A stretch of DNA of 64,000 nucleotides. Origin: Pseudomonadota bacterium (GTDB lineage: Bacteria > Desulfobacterota > Binatia > Binatales > Binataceae). Position 1 is the first letter of the stretch. Each line of letters begins with the position of its first letter. A program made the position numbers and the translations under genes. The stretch covers positions 1 to 64,000 of the forward strand of contig JAJPIF010000003.1 in NCBI GenBank assembly GCA_021324885.1. Reading direction: 5' to 3'. Positions 7,794 through 16,978 of the stretch are shown in pieces. A model generated the notes under the pieces. That model worked only from the letters and a program-made list of their open reading frames with translations, did no database searches and was not told the origin of the DNA.

Positions 7794-7859
7794 CAGCGTC
7801 TTTGCCAGCTGGGGGCGCCGGAAATGACCGAGTGCAATGGAGTGGCCACACAGCCAAAG

Positions 7860-9023
7860 TCAAATATTATCCCGCACATCAGCGCGGCGCATCTTCCACA
7901 GAAAACCGTCCATGTAGAAATGGACGAGCGATTCGTAAACGGCGTAATAAAACAGCCACGCGGCGCCGGTCAGGCCGAAGAACTCCATCGGATGCGCCGA
8001 CTTCATTATGATCGTGCCCCACGACGCCTGAAGCATCCCGAGCGCCGCGAATATCGCGATGAAACCGATGTACCAGGCCCGGGGACAGCGCAGCAGCCGT
8101 TCCATCGTCGAGGGCTGCGGCTGCGGACGGGCGTAGCGGCGGCGCTGAAACGCCCACACAAACACCATGTACTCGACCGCATGGCTGAAGCCGAACGCGA
8201 TGTACGCTTCCACCGGGTTGGCCCAGAACAGCGTGGTGGAAAGCGCCAGCATCCCGGCGGCGGCGGACATTCGCGGACGGTTCTGGAAGCGGCGCGTGCG
8301 CCATTCGTGCCATAACCATAATCCGACGCCGGCAGCCGCAATCGCGGCGGTGGGCGCGATCAGCCAGCGCTCGCTTCGTTCCATGAAAGAGATGATCCAC
8401 GACAGGGGCCCTTTGACGTCAGAACCGTTGGCCAGGATCAGGTACTTGTATTTGGGCGCCAGGAAACTCAGGTAAAGCGGAATCCAACACAGAATAAAGT
8501 ACTTATCGACCCAGGCCGGCGTATTGGGCCGGAGCGCAGCCGCATGCTTGGCCTGATACAGCCGCAAAATCCCGAATTTCTGCATGTAAACGTGCCAGAG
8601 GTTCCACAGCAGCGAGAAGAAAACCATCGTACCCACAACGGCGGCGCCGATCGCACCCCCACGATTCAGCAGCAACGGCGTCGCCGCCAACATCAGGATA
8701 CAGAGCTGCGGAAACCAGGTGAGCTGGCGTTCGAAGCGATGGAACACGTCACGGTCGAGATAAGCGTAGGGCAGTCCAAAATGGCGATGGGCCAGGTTGG
8801 CGCCCATCACGAACGCATAGATGTAGTAGACGGTCATTTCCTGGCGGGCGAAGAACATCGGCAACAACACCCACGCCCAACTGAAGTGATAGGCAACGAT
8901 GTCGATCGCCGGCGAGACGTGCCAGTCGGGGCTGCTCTGCTCAGGAGCGAGCGGGCGAACGTAGCGATCCCAAAATCCGGGCACCGCCGAGTCCGGGTCG
9001 ATTTTTTGCGCCAGCGCCCCCAT
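7860..9023 (-). CDS. Multi-pass integral membrane protein of unknown function
   Basis: This 387-residue protein has about eight to ten hydrophobic segments spread along its length. Several His residues sit in or beside them: AYHFSWAW, NLAHRHFG, LLWNLWHVYMQKFG, AFGFSHAVEYMVF, and SLVHFYMDGFLWKMR near the C-terminus. The His pattern recalls membrane di-metal or haem enzymes, but I cannot place it in a family. It is convergent with the UGSC gene and separated from it by the terminator. It starts at ATG 9023 with no strong ribosome binding site. Confidence 0.7.
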   Translation of the reverse strand: MGALAQKIDPDSAVPGFWDRYVRPLAPEQSSPDWHVSPAIDIVAYHFSWAWVLLPMFFARQEMTVYYIYAFVMGANLAHRHFGLPYAYLDRDVFHRFERQLTWFPQLCILMLAATPLLLNRGGAIGAAVVGTMVFFSLLWNLWHVYMQKFGILRLYQAKHAAALRPNTPAWVDKYFILCWIPLYLSFLAPKYKYLILANGSDVKGPLSWIISFMERSERWLIAPTAAIAAAGVGLWLWHEWRTRRFQNRPRMSAAAGMLALSTTLFWANPVEAYIAFGFSHAVEYMVFVWAFQRRRYARPQPQPSTMERLLRCPRAWYIGFIAIFAALGMLQASWGTIIMKSAHPMEFFGLTGAAWLFYYAVYESLVHFYMDGFLWKMRRADVRDNI

Positions 9024-9084
9024 CGGGATGATCCTATGCGACGGCGTTTAGCTATATCATCCGCAGGCAGTGTTTCACAGCACG

Positions 9085-9221
9085 AGCAGGTTGCGGAAAA
9101 ACGATTTTCCGCACCCTGCTCCCCTCACTCCAGTCTCTCCCAGAGGGAGAGAAGTAAAGGAAAGTAGCAATCTTTTATCCAGGGTGCGGAAGGCAAGCTC
9201 GTCTTTTTTCCGCACCCTGCT
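9085..9221. repeat. Palindromic REP/BIME-like repeat cluster
   Basis: A 16-nt element (TTTTCCGCACCCTGCT) occurs as a perfect direct repeat at 9105-9120 and 9206-9221. Inverted copies lie at 9085-9100 (15 of 16) and 9180-9191 (core of 12). Each inverted/direct pair can fold into a hairpin (loops of 4 and about 14 nt). Between the pairs lies a second small palindrome, CTCTCCCAGAGGGAGAG. The alternating orientation resembles REP/BIME or MITE-type intergenic repeats. It sits between the divergently oriented membrane protein and phosphotriesterase genes. Confidence 0.65.
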
Positions 9222-9289
9222 AAGCTTTGACACCCGCGCCCGAAGGTGCGATTCGTAAGGCCAGCAATCCCGCTTCGAGGAGCGTACGC

Positions 9290-10255
9290 ATGAAGATCAA
9301 TACGGTTTTGGGAAGCTGCGACGCCGCCGATCTGGGCCCGACCCTGGTCCATGAGCATCTGCTGACCGGGATGCCCGGCTCACACCTGGACGCTGCGGAC
9401 TTTGATCGTAAGCGCGAATTCGGCAACGTCGTCGAGGCGGTGGACAAGGTCAAGGCGCAGGGAATTTCCACCATCATCGACCCGTGCCCGATGGAATTGG
9501 GGCGCGATCCTGAATTCGCCGCCGCCGTCTCCGACCGCACCGGCTTGCGCGTGATTATGTCCACCGGGCTTTACAACGACGCGATGGGAATCCCGACCCA
9601 TTTCCGCATGCTCGATTCAGACGAGATCGCGGAGTTGTACGTGCGCGAAATCACCGAAGGGATCGGCTCTACCGGCATCAAGGCCGGCCTGATCAAGGCG
9701 GCCAACAGCGGGATGAAGGGATTTCCGGGAGAAAAAGGCATCACGCACGTCGAGGAGAAAGTGTTCCGGGCGGCGGCGCGCGCGCAAAAGGCGACCGGCG
9801 TGCCGATCCTGGTCCATAACAGCGAAACCGCGCCCTTCGGACGCGAGGTGCTGGACATCCTGGGCAGTGAAGGCGTGGAACCCAAGCGCGTGATGATCGG
9901 CCACGCCTGCGGGGTGGGCGATATGCGCTACTACTTCGATATCCTTGAGCGTGGCGCCTGGCTCGGCTTCGACCGCTTCGGGATCGAGATGGTCGCGCCG
10001 GACCGGCTGCGGCTGGCGTCGCTCATCGGGCTGATCGGCGTGGGGCATGATCGGATCATGCTGGCCCACGACACCGTCAACTGCTGGTTGGGACGGCTGG
10101 GCAAGAGCATGCGCAACATGCTCAAGAACTCGCCGAAATGGAAACTGACTCACATAAGCGAGGATATCCTGCCCGCGCTGCGCAAGGCCGGCATCACCGA
10201 AGACGCAATCGATAAACTGATGGTAAGAAATCCACGCGATTATTTCGCGGCGTAA
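9290..10255 (+). CDS. Phosphotriesterase-family metal hydrolase
   Basis: This 321-residue TIM-barrel amidohydrolase belongs to the PTE family. Metal ligands are visible in order: HEH at the first strand (LVHEHLL), the bridging carboxylated Lys candidate in GIKAGLIK, the His residues in PILVHNSE and MIGHACG, and the Asp in LAHDT. Family members are lactonases, phosphotriesterases or formamide hydrolases; the native activity is more often lactonase than organophosphate hydrolysis. The start at MKINTVLG follows a GAGGAG site; an upstream in-frame ATG (9227) falls next to the repeat cluster and is unlikely. It is followed 47 bp on by another amidohydrolase, probably in one operon. Confidence 0.88.
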   Translation: MKINTVLGSCDAADLGPTLVHEHLLTGMPGSHLDAADFDRKREFGNVVEAVDKVKAQGISTIIDPCPMELGRDPEFAAAVSDRTGLRVIMSTGLYNDAMGIPTHFRMLDSDEIAELYVREITEGIGSTGIKAGLIKAANSGMKGFPGEKGITHVEEKVFRAAARAQKATGVPILVHNSETAPFGREVLDILGSEGVEPKRVMIGHACGVGDMRYYFDILERGAWLGFDRFGIEMVAPDRLRLASLIGLIGVGHDRIMLAHDTVNCWLGRLGKSMRNMLKNSPKWKLTHISEDILPALRKAGITEDAIDKLMVRNPRDYFAA

Positions 10256-10302
10256 AACAGGCCACGGGCACGGCGGACCATGCAAGATCAACGGAGGCGA
10301 TC

Positions 10303-11994
10303 ATGGATTACGATCTTAAAATTACCGGCGCAACCGTAATCGACGGCACCGGCAAACCCGGCGTGCCGGGCGACGTCGCGATCAAGTCAGGAAAAATCGC
10401 GGCACTTGGAAACGTCCGCGGCGACGCCGCGCGGACGATCGACGCGGGCGGGTTGGCGGTCACACCCGGCTTCGTCGATATCCATACCCATTACGACGCA
10501 CAGATTCTGTGGGATCGGATGCTGACGATCTCGCCCTGGCACGGCGTGACCTCAGTGGTGTTCGGCAATTGCGGCTTCGGCGTCGCGCCGACCCGCCCCG
10601 AGCATCGCGGGCTGATCATGCGCACGCTGGAGAAGGTCGAGGGCATGAGTATCGACGCGCTGGAGGGCGGACTCGGCTACGACTGGCCGTTCCAGACCTT
10701 TCCCGAATACCTCGACGCGCTGGAGCGGCGCGGCGCCGCGATCAACTTCGGCGCCCTCATTGGCCATACTCCCGTGCGCCTGTTCGTGATGGGCGAGGAG
10801 TCGATGGAACGCGCCGCGACCGAAGCCGAGATCGCCCGGATGCGCGGGATCGTGCGTGAGGCACTGGACGCCGGCGCGATCGGATTTGCGACCTCCAAGG
10901 CATTCACGCACATCGGTTATTTGGGTAAACCCGTTCCCAGCCGCTTCGCCGAGTTCAGCGAGATCGAAACGCTGACTTCGACCCTGGGCGAGGCCGGGCG
11001 CGGCGTGGTGGAAGTAACTCCCGGCACCGGCCTGATGTACGACGAATTCGCCCAGATCGTGCGCCGCAACGGCCGGCCAATCACGTTCGCGATGGTGACC
11101 GGCGCGGGCGGTCCCGGCGCCCATCGCAAGGGCATGCAGAGGGCGCACGAACTGATCGAACAGGGACTGCCGCTGGTGCCGCAGGTGATCGGCCGCCCGG
11201 TCGTCAACGAGGTCTGCTTCAAGGATCCGTTCGTGTTCGAGAACCTGGATTTCTTCCGCCCGGTTTCGCAGGCGCTGGAGATCGACGGCAAGATGCGCGT
11301 GTACGCCGATCCCGCGTTCCGCCGCACCTTCAAAGAACACGTCGCGGCGGGCAAAGGGCCGCTGGGCCAGCGATGGAACTACGATCAGACGTGGATCACA
11401 TACTGCCCCACTGAGCCGGAACTGGAGGGGCGGACGCTGGCCGAAGTAATGCGCGAGCGCGGCAAGGACGCCGTCGATCTGACATTGGATTTGGCGATCG
11501 CGTCGCGGCTGGAAGCGCGCTTCCTGATGTCGCTGTTCAACAACGACGAGGACGAAGTCGCCCAGCTTTTGACCGATCGCGCCACCGTGATGGGCCTGTC
11601 GGATGCGGGTGCCCACATGAGCCAACTCTGCGACGCCTGCTCATACACCCATCTGCTGGGCCATTGGGTGCGCGAAAAGCAACTTCTCGCGCTCGAAGAA
11701 GCGGTGCGTATGATCACCTCCCGTCCTGCCGAGGTGTTCGGACTGCGGGATCGAGGCGTGCTGAAGGTAGGCGCGCCGGCCGATGTCACGGTGTTCGATC
11801 CGAAAACGGTCGGCGCCAGCCGTCTGCGCCGCGTCAACGACCTGCCGCGCGGCGCCGCCCGTCTGGTTGCCGACGCGATCGGCGTCGAGATGGTGATCGT
11901 CAATGGCACACCGATCCGCGAGCACGGCAAGGACGTCGTCGATTGTGCGGGTCCGCTGCCGGGCAGGCTATTGAGAGGCGGCGCCGCCGCATAA
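10303..11994 (+). CDS. N-acyl-D-amino-acid deacylase-like amidohydrolase
   Basis: This 563-residue protein is of the D-aminoacylase/amidohydrolase-3 type. It shows the N-terminal beta-sandwich start (YDLKITGATVIDGTGKPG), the first metal motif in FVDIHTHYDAQILWD, a catalytic Asp region in VMGLSDAGAHMSQLCDA, and the C-terminal strand region APADVTVFDPKTV. Its length is typical of the longer members found in environmental bacteria. It would hydrolyse an N-acyl amide or cyclic amide; the substrate is not determinable. GGAGG lies just upstream of the ATG. It probably shares a transcript with the phosphotriesterase-family gene upstream and the CoA-transferase downstream. Confidence 0.88.
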   Translation: MDYDLKITGATVIDGTGKPGVPGDVAIKSGKIAALGNVRGDAARTIDAGGLAVTPGFVDIHTHYDAQILWDRMLTISPWHGVTSVVFGNCGFGVAPTRPEHRGLIMRTLEKVEGMSIDALEGGLGYDWPFQTFPEYLDALERRGAAINFGALIGHTPVRLFVMGEESMERAATEAEIARMRGIVREALDAGAIGFATSKAFTHIGYLGKPVPSRFAEFSEIETLTSTLGEAGRGVVEVTPGTGLMYDEFAQIVRRNGRPITFAMVTGAGGPGAHRKGMQRAHELIEQGLPLVPQVIGRPVVNEVCFKDPFVFENLDFFRPVSQALEIDGKMRVYADPAFRRTFKEHVAAGKGPLGQRWNYDQTWITYCPTEPELEGRTLAEVMRERGKDAVDLTLDLAIASRLEARFLMSLFNNDEDEVAQLLTDRATVMGLSDAGAHMSQLCDACSYTHLLGHWVREKQLLALEEAVRMITSRPAEVFGLRDRGVLKVGAPADVTVFDPKTVGASRLRRVNDLPRGAARLVADAIGVEMVIVNGTPIREHGKDVVDCAGPLPGRLLRGGAAA

Positions 11995-12109
11995 CATTGG
12001 CTATAACACATGCTCTTGCCCGGCGAGCTGGCGGGGTTAGGCGTCCCTGCCCGCCCCACCAGCTCAAGATGACGAAGGAAAAACTCCACTCATTCGGAGA
12101 CATCGAAAC

Positions 12110-13360
12110 ATGACGGACGCTTTGGACGAGGGCGCGCTGGACGGGGTGCGGGTGATCGATTTCACCAATTACATCGCGGGGCCGATCGTTACCCGCTTTC
12201 TGGCCGACATGGGCGCGGAGGTGATCAAGCTCGAACTGCCGCCGCGCGAGACCACCGTCTCGCCGCGCTTCAACAATAAAAACTTCGGCGCGGCTTATCT
12301 GTCCGTCGCCTTTGCCCTATGGAATCGGGGCAAGAAAAGCGTCTGCCTGGATTTCCACAAACCGCAGGGACTGGCGATCGCCAAAGAATTGGTGCGGCGC
12401 GCCGATGTCGTGGTGGAAAACTTCAGCCCCGGCGTGATGGAACGCGCCGGACTCAGTTACGACGAACTGCGCAAAGTCAATCCCCGCATTATCATGGTAT
12501 CGGTCTCCGGATGCGGCCAGACGGGACCGCTGGCCCATCGTCCCGGCAACGACCACGTCGCCCAGGCGCTGTCCGGCGTGATGGATCTGACCGGGTACCC
12601 GGACCGTGCGCCCGCGCTGCCCGGATACTTCATCGCCGACAACAACGGCGGCGTGCATGGCGCGATTGCGGTGTGCGCGGCGCTGTTCCGGCGCGAGCGC
12701 ACCGGGCGCGGCCAGCATATCGATATTTCGATGGTCGAAGCGCTGTTTCATCTGCACGACATGGGACTGGTCGAGCATCTGGCCAGTCACGGCGAAGCCA
12801 GGCCGGCGCGGATGGGGTCGCATCATCCGAGCACCTCGCCCTGCGGAGTGTTCGAGGCGCGCGACGGCTATGTCGTGATCACCGCCCTGGTCCATCATTG
12901 GGAGCATTTCGTAAAGGTCATCGGCAAGCCCGAACTGCTGGCCGATCCACGCTTCAATCCAGCCCAGCGGCGCGCGGAAAACCGTTTGGAGCTGGTGCCG
13001 ATAATCGAAGGATGGCTCAAGTCATTCCCCAGCCGCGACGACGCGCTGAAGATCCTCAACGCCAATCATATCCTGGCGGCGCCGGTGCTGAGCGTGGCAC
13101 AGGCTATGGAGCAGCCGCAATTCGCCGAGCGCGGTTTTATCCAGCACGTCGAGCATCCGGAAGTGGGCGACCTACCGCTGCCGTTAACGCCGCTGCGTTT
13201 TTCCGAAAGTGCAACCAGGATCGCGCGCCCGGCGCCGCGAATCGGTGAGCACAACTTGAGCGTGCTGAGCGCTTACCTGGGCTATACCCAGGCGCAGGTC
13301 GAAGAGCTGACCCGCAGGGGAATACTGGTCCGCGAACCTGCCGCCGCGCAATGCTCGTAG
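12110..13360 (+). CDS. Type III CoA-transferase (CaiB/BaiF family)
   Basis: This 416-residue protein has the family III CoA-transferase signature: GVRVIDFTNYIAGP at the start, LADMGAEVIKLE, the SVCLDFHKPQG segment, VVENFSPGVMERAGL, and the catalytic Asp in LSGVMDLTGYPD. The enzymes move CoA between carboxylic acids through an enzyme-aspartyl anhydride. Together with the upstream hydrolases it suggests activation of a carboxylate released by hydrolysis. It is one of four CoA-transferase genes in the window (also 22305, 62723 and the right edge). Confidence 0.92.
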   Translation: MTDALDEGALDGVRVIDFTNYIAGPIVTRFLADMGAEVIKLELPPRETTVSPRFNNKNFGAAYLSVAFALWNRGKKSVCLDFHKPQGLAIAKELVRRADVVVENFSPGVMERAGLSYDELRKVNPRIIMVSVSGCGQTGPLAHRPGNDHVAQALSGVMDLTGYPDRAPALPGYFIADNNGGVHGAIAVCAALFRRERTGRGQHIDISMVEALFHLHDMGLVEHLASHGEARPARMGSHHPSTSPCGVFEARDGYVVITALVHHWEHFVKVIGKPELLADPRFNPAQRRAENRLELVPIIEGWLKSFPSRDDALKILNANHILAAPVLSVAQAMEQPQFAERGFIQHVEHPEVGDLPLPLTPLRFSESATRIARPAPRIGEHNLSVLSAYLGYTQAQVEELTRRGILVREPAAAQCS

Positions 13361-13467
13361 TCAGCGCTCTCAGGACGAATCATCCGACGTTCGCGCCGCA
13401 GTTGACGGCGCAGGCTCGGTAGAGCAATTAACATAGGGGTTCTAAAGCCGCGTGGAGATTTGGGCTG

Positions 13468-14100
13468 GTGGAAGCCTTCAAATCCCAAAAGCTGGAGGAA
13501 GAGCAGGGCGAAGTTCTGCGGGCGGAACGCTCGCTGCTGGCCGGCGTTCGCCAACTGATCGGAATCCAGGAATTATTGACCGTCATGATGGTGGTGGCGG
13601 CCGTTTCCAGCGCGATCGCAACCTGGAAGGCGACGCAGATCTATGCGCGCGGCGAGCGTCCCTATATCGGCGTGGCTTCGATCAAGCTGAGCACCGACCT
13701 GGCTAATCGCCCCTACGTCGCGGTGGATTACCGGAATTTCGGCACGGTGCCATCGCGCCACACCGTATTGACGGCATGGACCACGGTCGATGGCGCCATC
13801 GCGAGCTACAATCCGCGCAAACCCGGGCAGCGCAAGGTGCATCTGAAGCTGGGAATTCTGTCTCCCGACTCACCGCACCTGTTGGCCGCCTATTTCACAC
13901 CCGACGCGCTGCCCGCGATCCGCGATGGCCGCGCCAAGCTGAAGGTCTCAGTAGCAATCAGCTACCAGGGCGCCGACGGCCAGCCGTACTGCTACCGGAT
14001 GGATTTCCGCTATTTCTGGCCAACCGCCACGCTGGACCCTGACGGAGGTTCGGACGACTGCGGCAAGGACGGCGCTTTACCAACCGACGCCGCCGATTGA
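13468..14100 (+). CDS. Hypothetical membrane-anchored protein
   Basis: This 210-residue protein of no recognised family starts at GTG. A charged N-terminal helix (about 1-30) precedes a single transmembrane segment (about 35-57, LLTVMMVVAAVSSAIATW). A probably periplasmic beta-rich domain follows, with YIGVASIKL, YVAVDYRNFGTVPSRH and AISYQGADGQPYCYRMDFRYFWP, ending in an acidic tail with one Cys pair. The domain organisation resembles other single-pass proteins with an Ig-like external domain. It follows the CoA-transferase by 107 bp. Confidence 0.6.
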   Translation: MEAFKSQKLEEEQGEVLRAERSLLAGVRQLIGIQELLTVMMVVAAVSSAIATWKATQIYARGERPYIGVASIKLSTDLANRPYVAVDYRNFGTVPSRHTVLTAWTTVDGAIASYNPRKPGQRKVHLKLGILSPDSPHLLAAYFTPDALPAIRDGRAKLKVSVAISYQGADGQPYCYRMDFRYFWPTATLDPDGGSDDCGKDGALPTDAAD

Positions 14101-14287
14101 ACGCCACCGCTTCTTCGTCCCCGCAGGGCCCGGCGGGTACGACGGCACGCTTGACCGCTGAGCTTTTTGGCGCGTTTATAAGCTGTCCCGCTCGCAGCCG
14201 TCCGAGGACACTTGAAGCAGCGCTGCCCAGCGGAGCAAGCTTGTACCATAAAAGCGTTATCGCGTGATTTTCGCATTGGAGGACGGC

Positions 14288-15493
14288 ATGGCCACCGCAA
14301 ATCAGGAGACGAAGACCAACGGAGCTGCCCGCGATTCCCTGGCCGGGATCAAAGTTATCGACGTCGACACCCATCTGACCGAGCCGCATGACCTGTGGAC
14401 ATCGCGCGCGCCCGCCAAATGGAAGGATCGCGTGCCGCAGGTCAAAATGGTGGACGGCAAGCGCCAATGGATTATTGACGGCGACCGCCCGATGGCGGTG
14501 GCCAATCCATCCAGCGTGGTGAAACCCGACGGCGCCAAGGCCCGCGGCATCGAATTTCTGAAATGGGAAATCGAAGAGGTCCATCCCGGGTCCTATGATC
14601 TCGAGCCGCGTCTGGCCTTCATGGACGGCGAAGGCATCTGGGCCCAGATCATCTATCCCAACCTGCTCGGGTTCGGCGGCTTGCGCGCGGCCACACTGGA
14701 TCCCGAATTGCGCCTGCTGTGCACCCAGATCTTCAACGATGCGATGGCGGAGATGCAGCAGCAGTCGCGCAACCGCATTTTCCCGATGGCACTGATGCCG
14801 TGGTGGGATATCGACGCCACCGTCAAGGAAGCGCGGCGCTGCCATGCGATGGGACTGAAGGGTGTGAACACCAATTCCAGCCCCCAGGACCATAAGGTGC
14901 CCGACCTCGGCGAGCGCCACTGGGATCCGTTCTGGGAGGTTTGCGCGGAACTCAATCTCCCGATCAATTTCCATATCGGATCGAGCACCGAAGGAATCGA
15001 CTGGTTCGGCAAGGCGCCATGGCCTTCACAATCGGTGGACCGCCGGATCGCACTGGGCTCGACGATGCTGTTCATGCACAATTCGCAGATCTTCGCGAAC
15101 ATCATCTACTCCGGTCTGCTGGAGCGCTTCCCGACGCTGAAGTTTGTGTCGGTCGAAAGCGGGGTCGGCTGGATGCCCTTCCTGCTGGAAACACTGGACT
15201 ACGAACTGGAAGAGGCGGCGCCCAAGGCCAAAAAAATTCTGACCATGAAGCCGTCGGAGTACTTCAAGCGCAACGTCTATTCCTGCTTCTGGTTCGAGGA
15301 CGAGGGGCTGCACAACGCGATCCGGTCGGTGGGCGTGGATAACATCATGTTCGAGACCGACTTTCCTCATCCGACCTGCCTGTATCCCAATGCGCTGGAT
15401 CGCGTCGCCCATACCCTGGAGGGTCTGGACTTCGAGGCCAAGCGCAAGCTGCTCAGCGCCAACGCCGCGCGCGTCTATTCGATTCCGGTCTGA
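14288..15493 (+). CDS. Amidohydrolase-2 family metal-dependent hydrolase
   Basis: This 401-residue member of the amidohydrolase-2 family is a distant relative of the protein at 3739. Markers are VIDVDTHLTEPHDLW (first metal motif), INFHIGSSTEG (barrel His), KFVSVESGVGWMPF and the C-terminal metal Asp in IMFETDFPHPTCLYPN. Family members decarboxylate or hydrolyse aromatic and alicyclic acids. The ATG at 14288 follows GGAGG; a GTG at 14264 would add 8 residues. The next gene encodes a flavin-dependent monooxygenase, and the pairing is common in catabolic loci. Confidence 0.88.
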   Translation: MATANQETKTNGAARDSLAGIKVIDVDTHLTEPHDLWTSRAPAKWKDRVPQVKMVDGKRQWIIDGDRPMAVANPSSVVKPDGAKARGIEFLKWEIEEVHPGSYDLEPRLAFMDGEGIWAQIIYPNLLGFGGLRAATLDPELRLLCTQIFNDAMAEMQQQSRNRIFPMALMPWWDIDATVKEARRCHAMGLKGVNTNSSPQDHKVPDLGERHWDPFWEVCAELNLPINFHIGSSTEGIDWFGKAPWPSQSVDRRIALGSTMLFMHNSQIFANIIYSGLLERFPTLKFVSVESGVGWMPFLLETLDYELEEAAPKAKKILTMKPSEYFKRNVYSCFWFEDEGLHNAIRSVGVDNIMFETDFPHPTCLYPNALDRVAHTLEGLDFEAKRKLLSANAARVYSIPV

Positions 15494-15697
15494 TTCCGGG
15501 TCAGGCGACTCCGTCCACCTTTTTTCCGCAATGCAGTGCGCCGAGGCGACAAGGGTGCGCGCCCGGGCGCTCTTGCGCTCAGCGCTCACTTGTGTTCGCT
15601 TGTCGCTGCGCACTTGGGCATTTCCGCAGGAGTGTGTTATCCAAGTCATGGCGGCTGGATCTAACTTCGCCGCGCGCCGTTGCGGAGGGATTTCGGC

Positions 15698-16942
15698 ATG
15701 AAGATCTCCATGTTCCATCTGATGCCGTATCGCGAACTACCCGCGGATTTCGAAAAGCGTTACCACTCGGTCTGGGTCGATCCGCCGTTTTGGGAACTGG
15801 CCGAGCCGGAGAAGGTGGGCCAGTACTACAACTGGACGCTGGACGAATTGATCCACGCGGCGCGCTGCGGGATGGACGGGATCTGCGTCAACGAACACCA
15901 CCAGAACGCCTACGGCTTCATGCCCTCGCCCAACGTGATGGGTTCGGTGCTCGCGCGCGCGACCAACGGGATGAACACGGCGATCGTGCAGATGGGGGCG
16001 ACGCTGCCGACTACCAATCCGCCGATCCGCGTGGCCGAAGAGTACGCGATGCTCGATTGCATCAGCGGCGGGCGGCTGGTTGCGGGGATGCCGCTGGGCT
16101 CCCCGATGGACGTCAACCTGTGCTACGGAATCAGTCCAATCGAACAGCGCGAGCGTTACTACGAAGCCCACGACCTGATTCTGAAAGCGTGGCAAAGCCG
16201 TGAGATCTTTGCCTGGAACGGCAGGTTCTTCCAGTTGCCGATGGTCAACCTGTGGCCGCGTCCGATCCAGAATCCACATCCACCCGTCTGGGTGCCGGGC
16301 AGCGGCAGCCTGAGCACGTGGGACTTCTCGGCCAAGCACGATCACTGTTACTGCTTCCTGAGCTATTATGGGAACAACGTCGGCAAGAAAATCATGGACG
16401 GGTTCTGGGAATTCGTTTCAAAAACGAAGCTCGAACCCAATCCCTATCGCGCGGGCTTTCTGCAGCTGGTCGCGGTTTCGCAAACCGACGCCCAGGCCGA
16501 GCAGGAGTATTTTCCCCATATCCGCTACTTTTATGACAAATGCCTGCACATCGCGCCGGAGCTGCTCGCAATCCCGGGCCATCAGGACTATCGCAGCCTC
16601 GTGCATTCGGTGAAAAATATCGCGCCCGAGCAGATGCAACTCATGGCGCAGGTGCCGAACTGGAGGTACCGCGACTTCGTTGAAAACCAGTTCGTGATCG
16701 CCGGCAGCCCCGCCACCGTGCGCGATCAGCTCATGGCCGCGGTCAAAAAGCTGCGCGTTGGCAATTTGATGGTGCTGCTGCATATCGGGTCGATGCCGCA
16801 CGAGTTGACGCTCAAGAACATCGAACTGTTTGCGCGCGAGGTGATGCCCCATTTCCGCAGCGTTTGGGACGAGGACGGATGGGTCAACAACTGGTGGCCG
16901 CAGCGTCTGCGCAATGGCGCCGCCCGGGCCAGCGCGAATTAG
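15698..16942 (+). CDS. LLM-class flavin-dependent oxidoreductase (luciferase-like monooxygenase)
   Basis: This 414-residue protein has the bacterial luciferase-like TIM barrel: MKISMFHLMPYREL at the start, GMDGICVNEHHQN, GATLPTTNPPIRVAEEYAMLDCISGGRLVAGMPLGSP, and a C-terminal part with VIAGSPATVRDQL. These enzymes use FMNH2 or F420 to oxidise or cleave small organic substrates. The GGAGG site at 15684-15688 fixes the start at ATG 15698. An alpha/beta hydrolase and an SDR follow at short spacing (36 and 16 bp), giving a likely three-gene unit. Confidence 0.9.
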   Translation: MKISMFHLMPYRELPADFEKRYHSVWVDPPFWELAEPEKVGQYYNWTLDELIHAARCGMDGICVNEHHQNAYGFMPSPNVMGSVLARATNGMNTAIVQMGATLPTTNPPIRVAEEYAMLDCISGGRLVAGMPLGSPMDVNLCYGISPIEQRERYYEAHDLILKAWQSREIFAWNGRFFQLPMVNLWPRPIQNPHPPVWVPGSGSLSTWDFSAKHDHCYCFLSYYGNNVGKKIMDGFWEFVSKTKLEPNPYRAGFLQLVAVSQTDAQAEQEYFPHIRYFYDKCLHIAPELLAIPGHQDYRSLVHSVKNIAPEQMQLMAQVPNWRYRDFVENQFVIAGSPATVRDQLMAAVKKLRVGNLMVLLHIGSMPHELTLKNIELFAREVMPHFRSVWDEDGWVNNWWPQRLRNGAARASAN

Positions 16943-16978
16943 CCGTTCAGCCGGAGCGCAACCGGACGAAAGGGAATT

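Noticed and set aside
9121-9180. CTCTCCCAGAGGGAGAG palindrome as a CRISPR repeat
   Set aside because: Only one copy, no spacers and no cas genes in the window.
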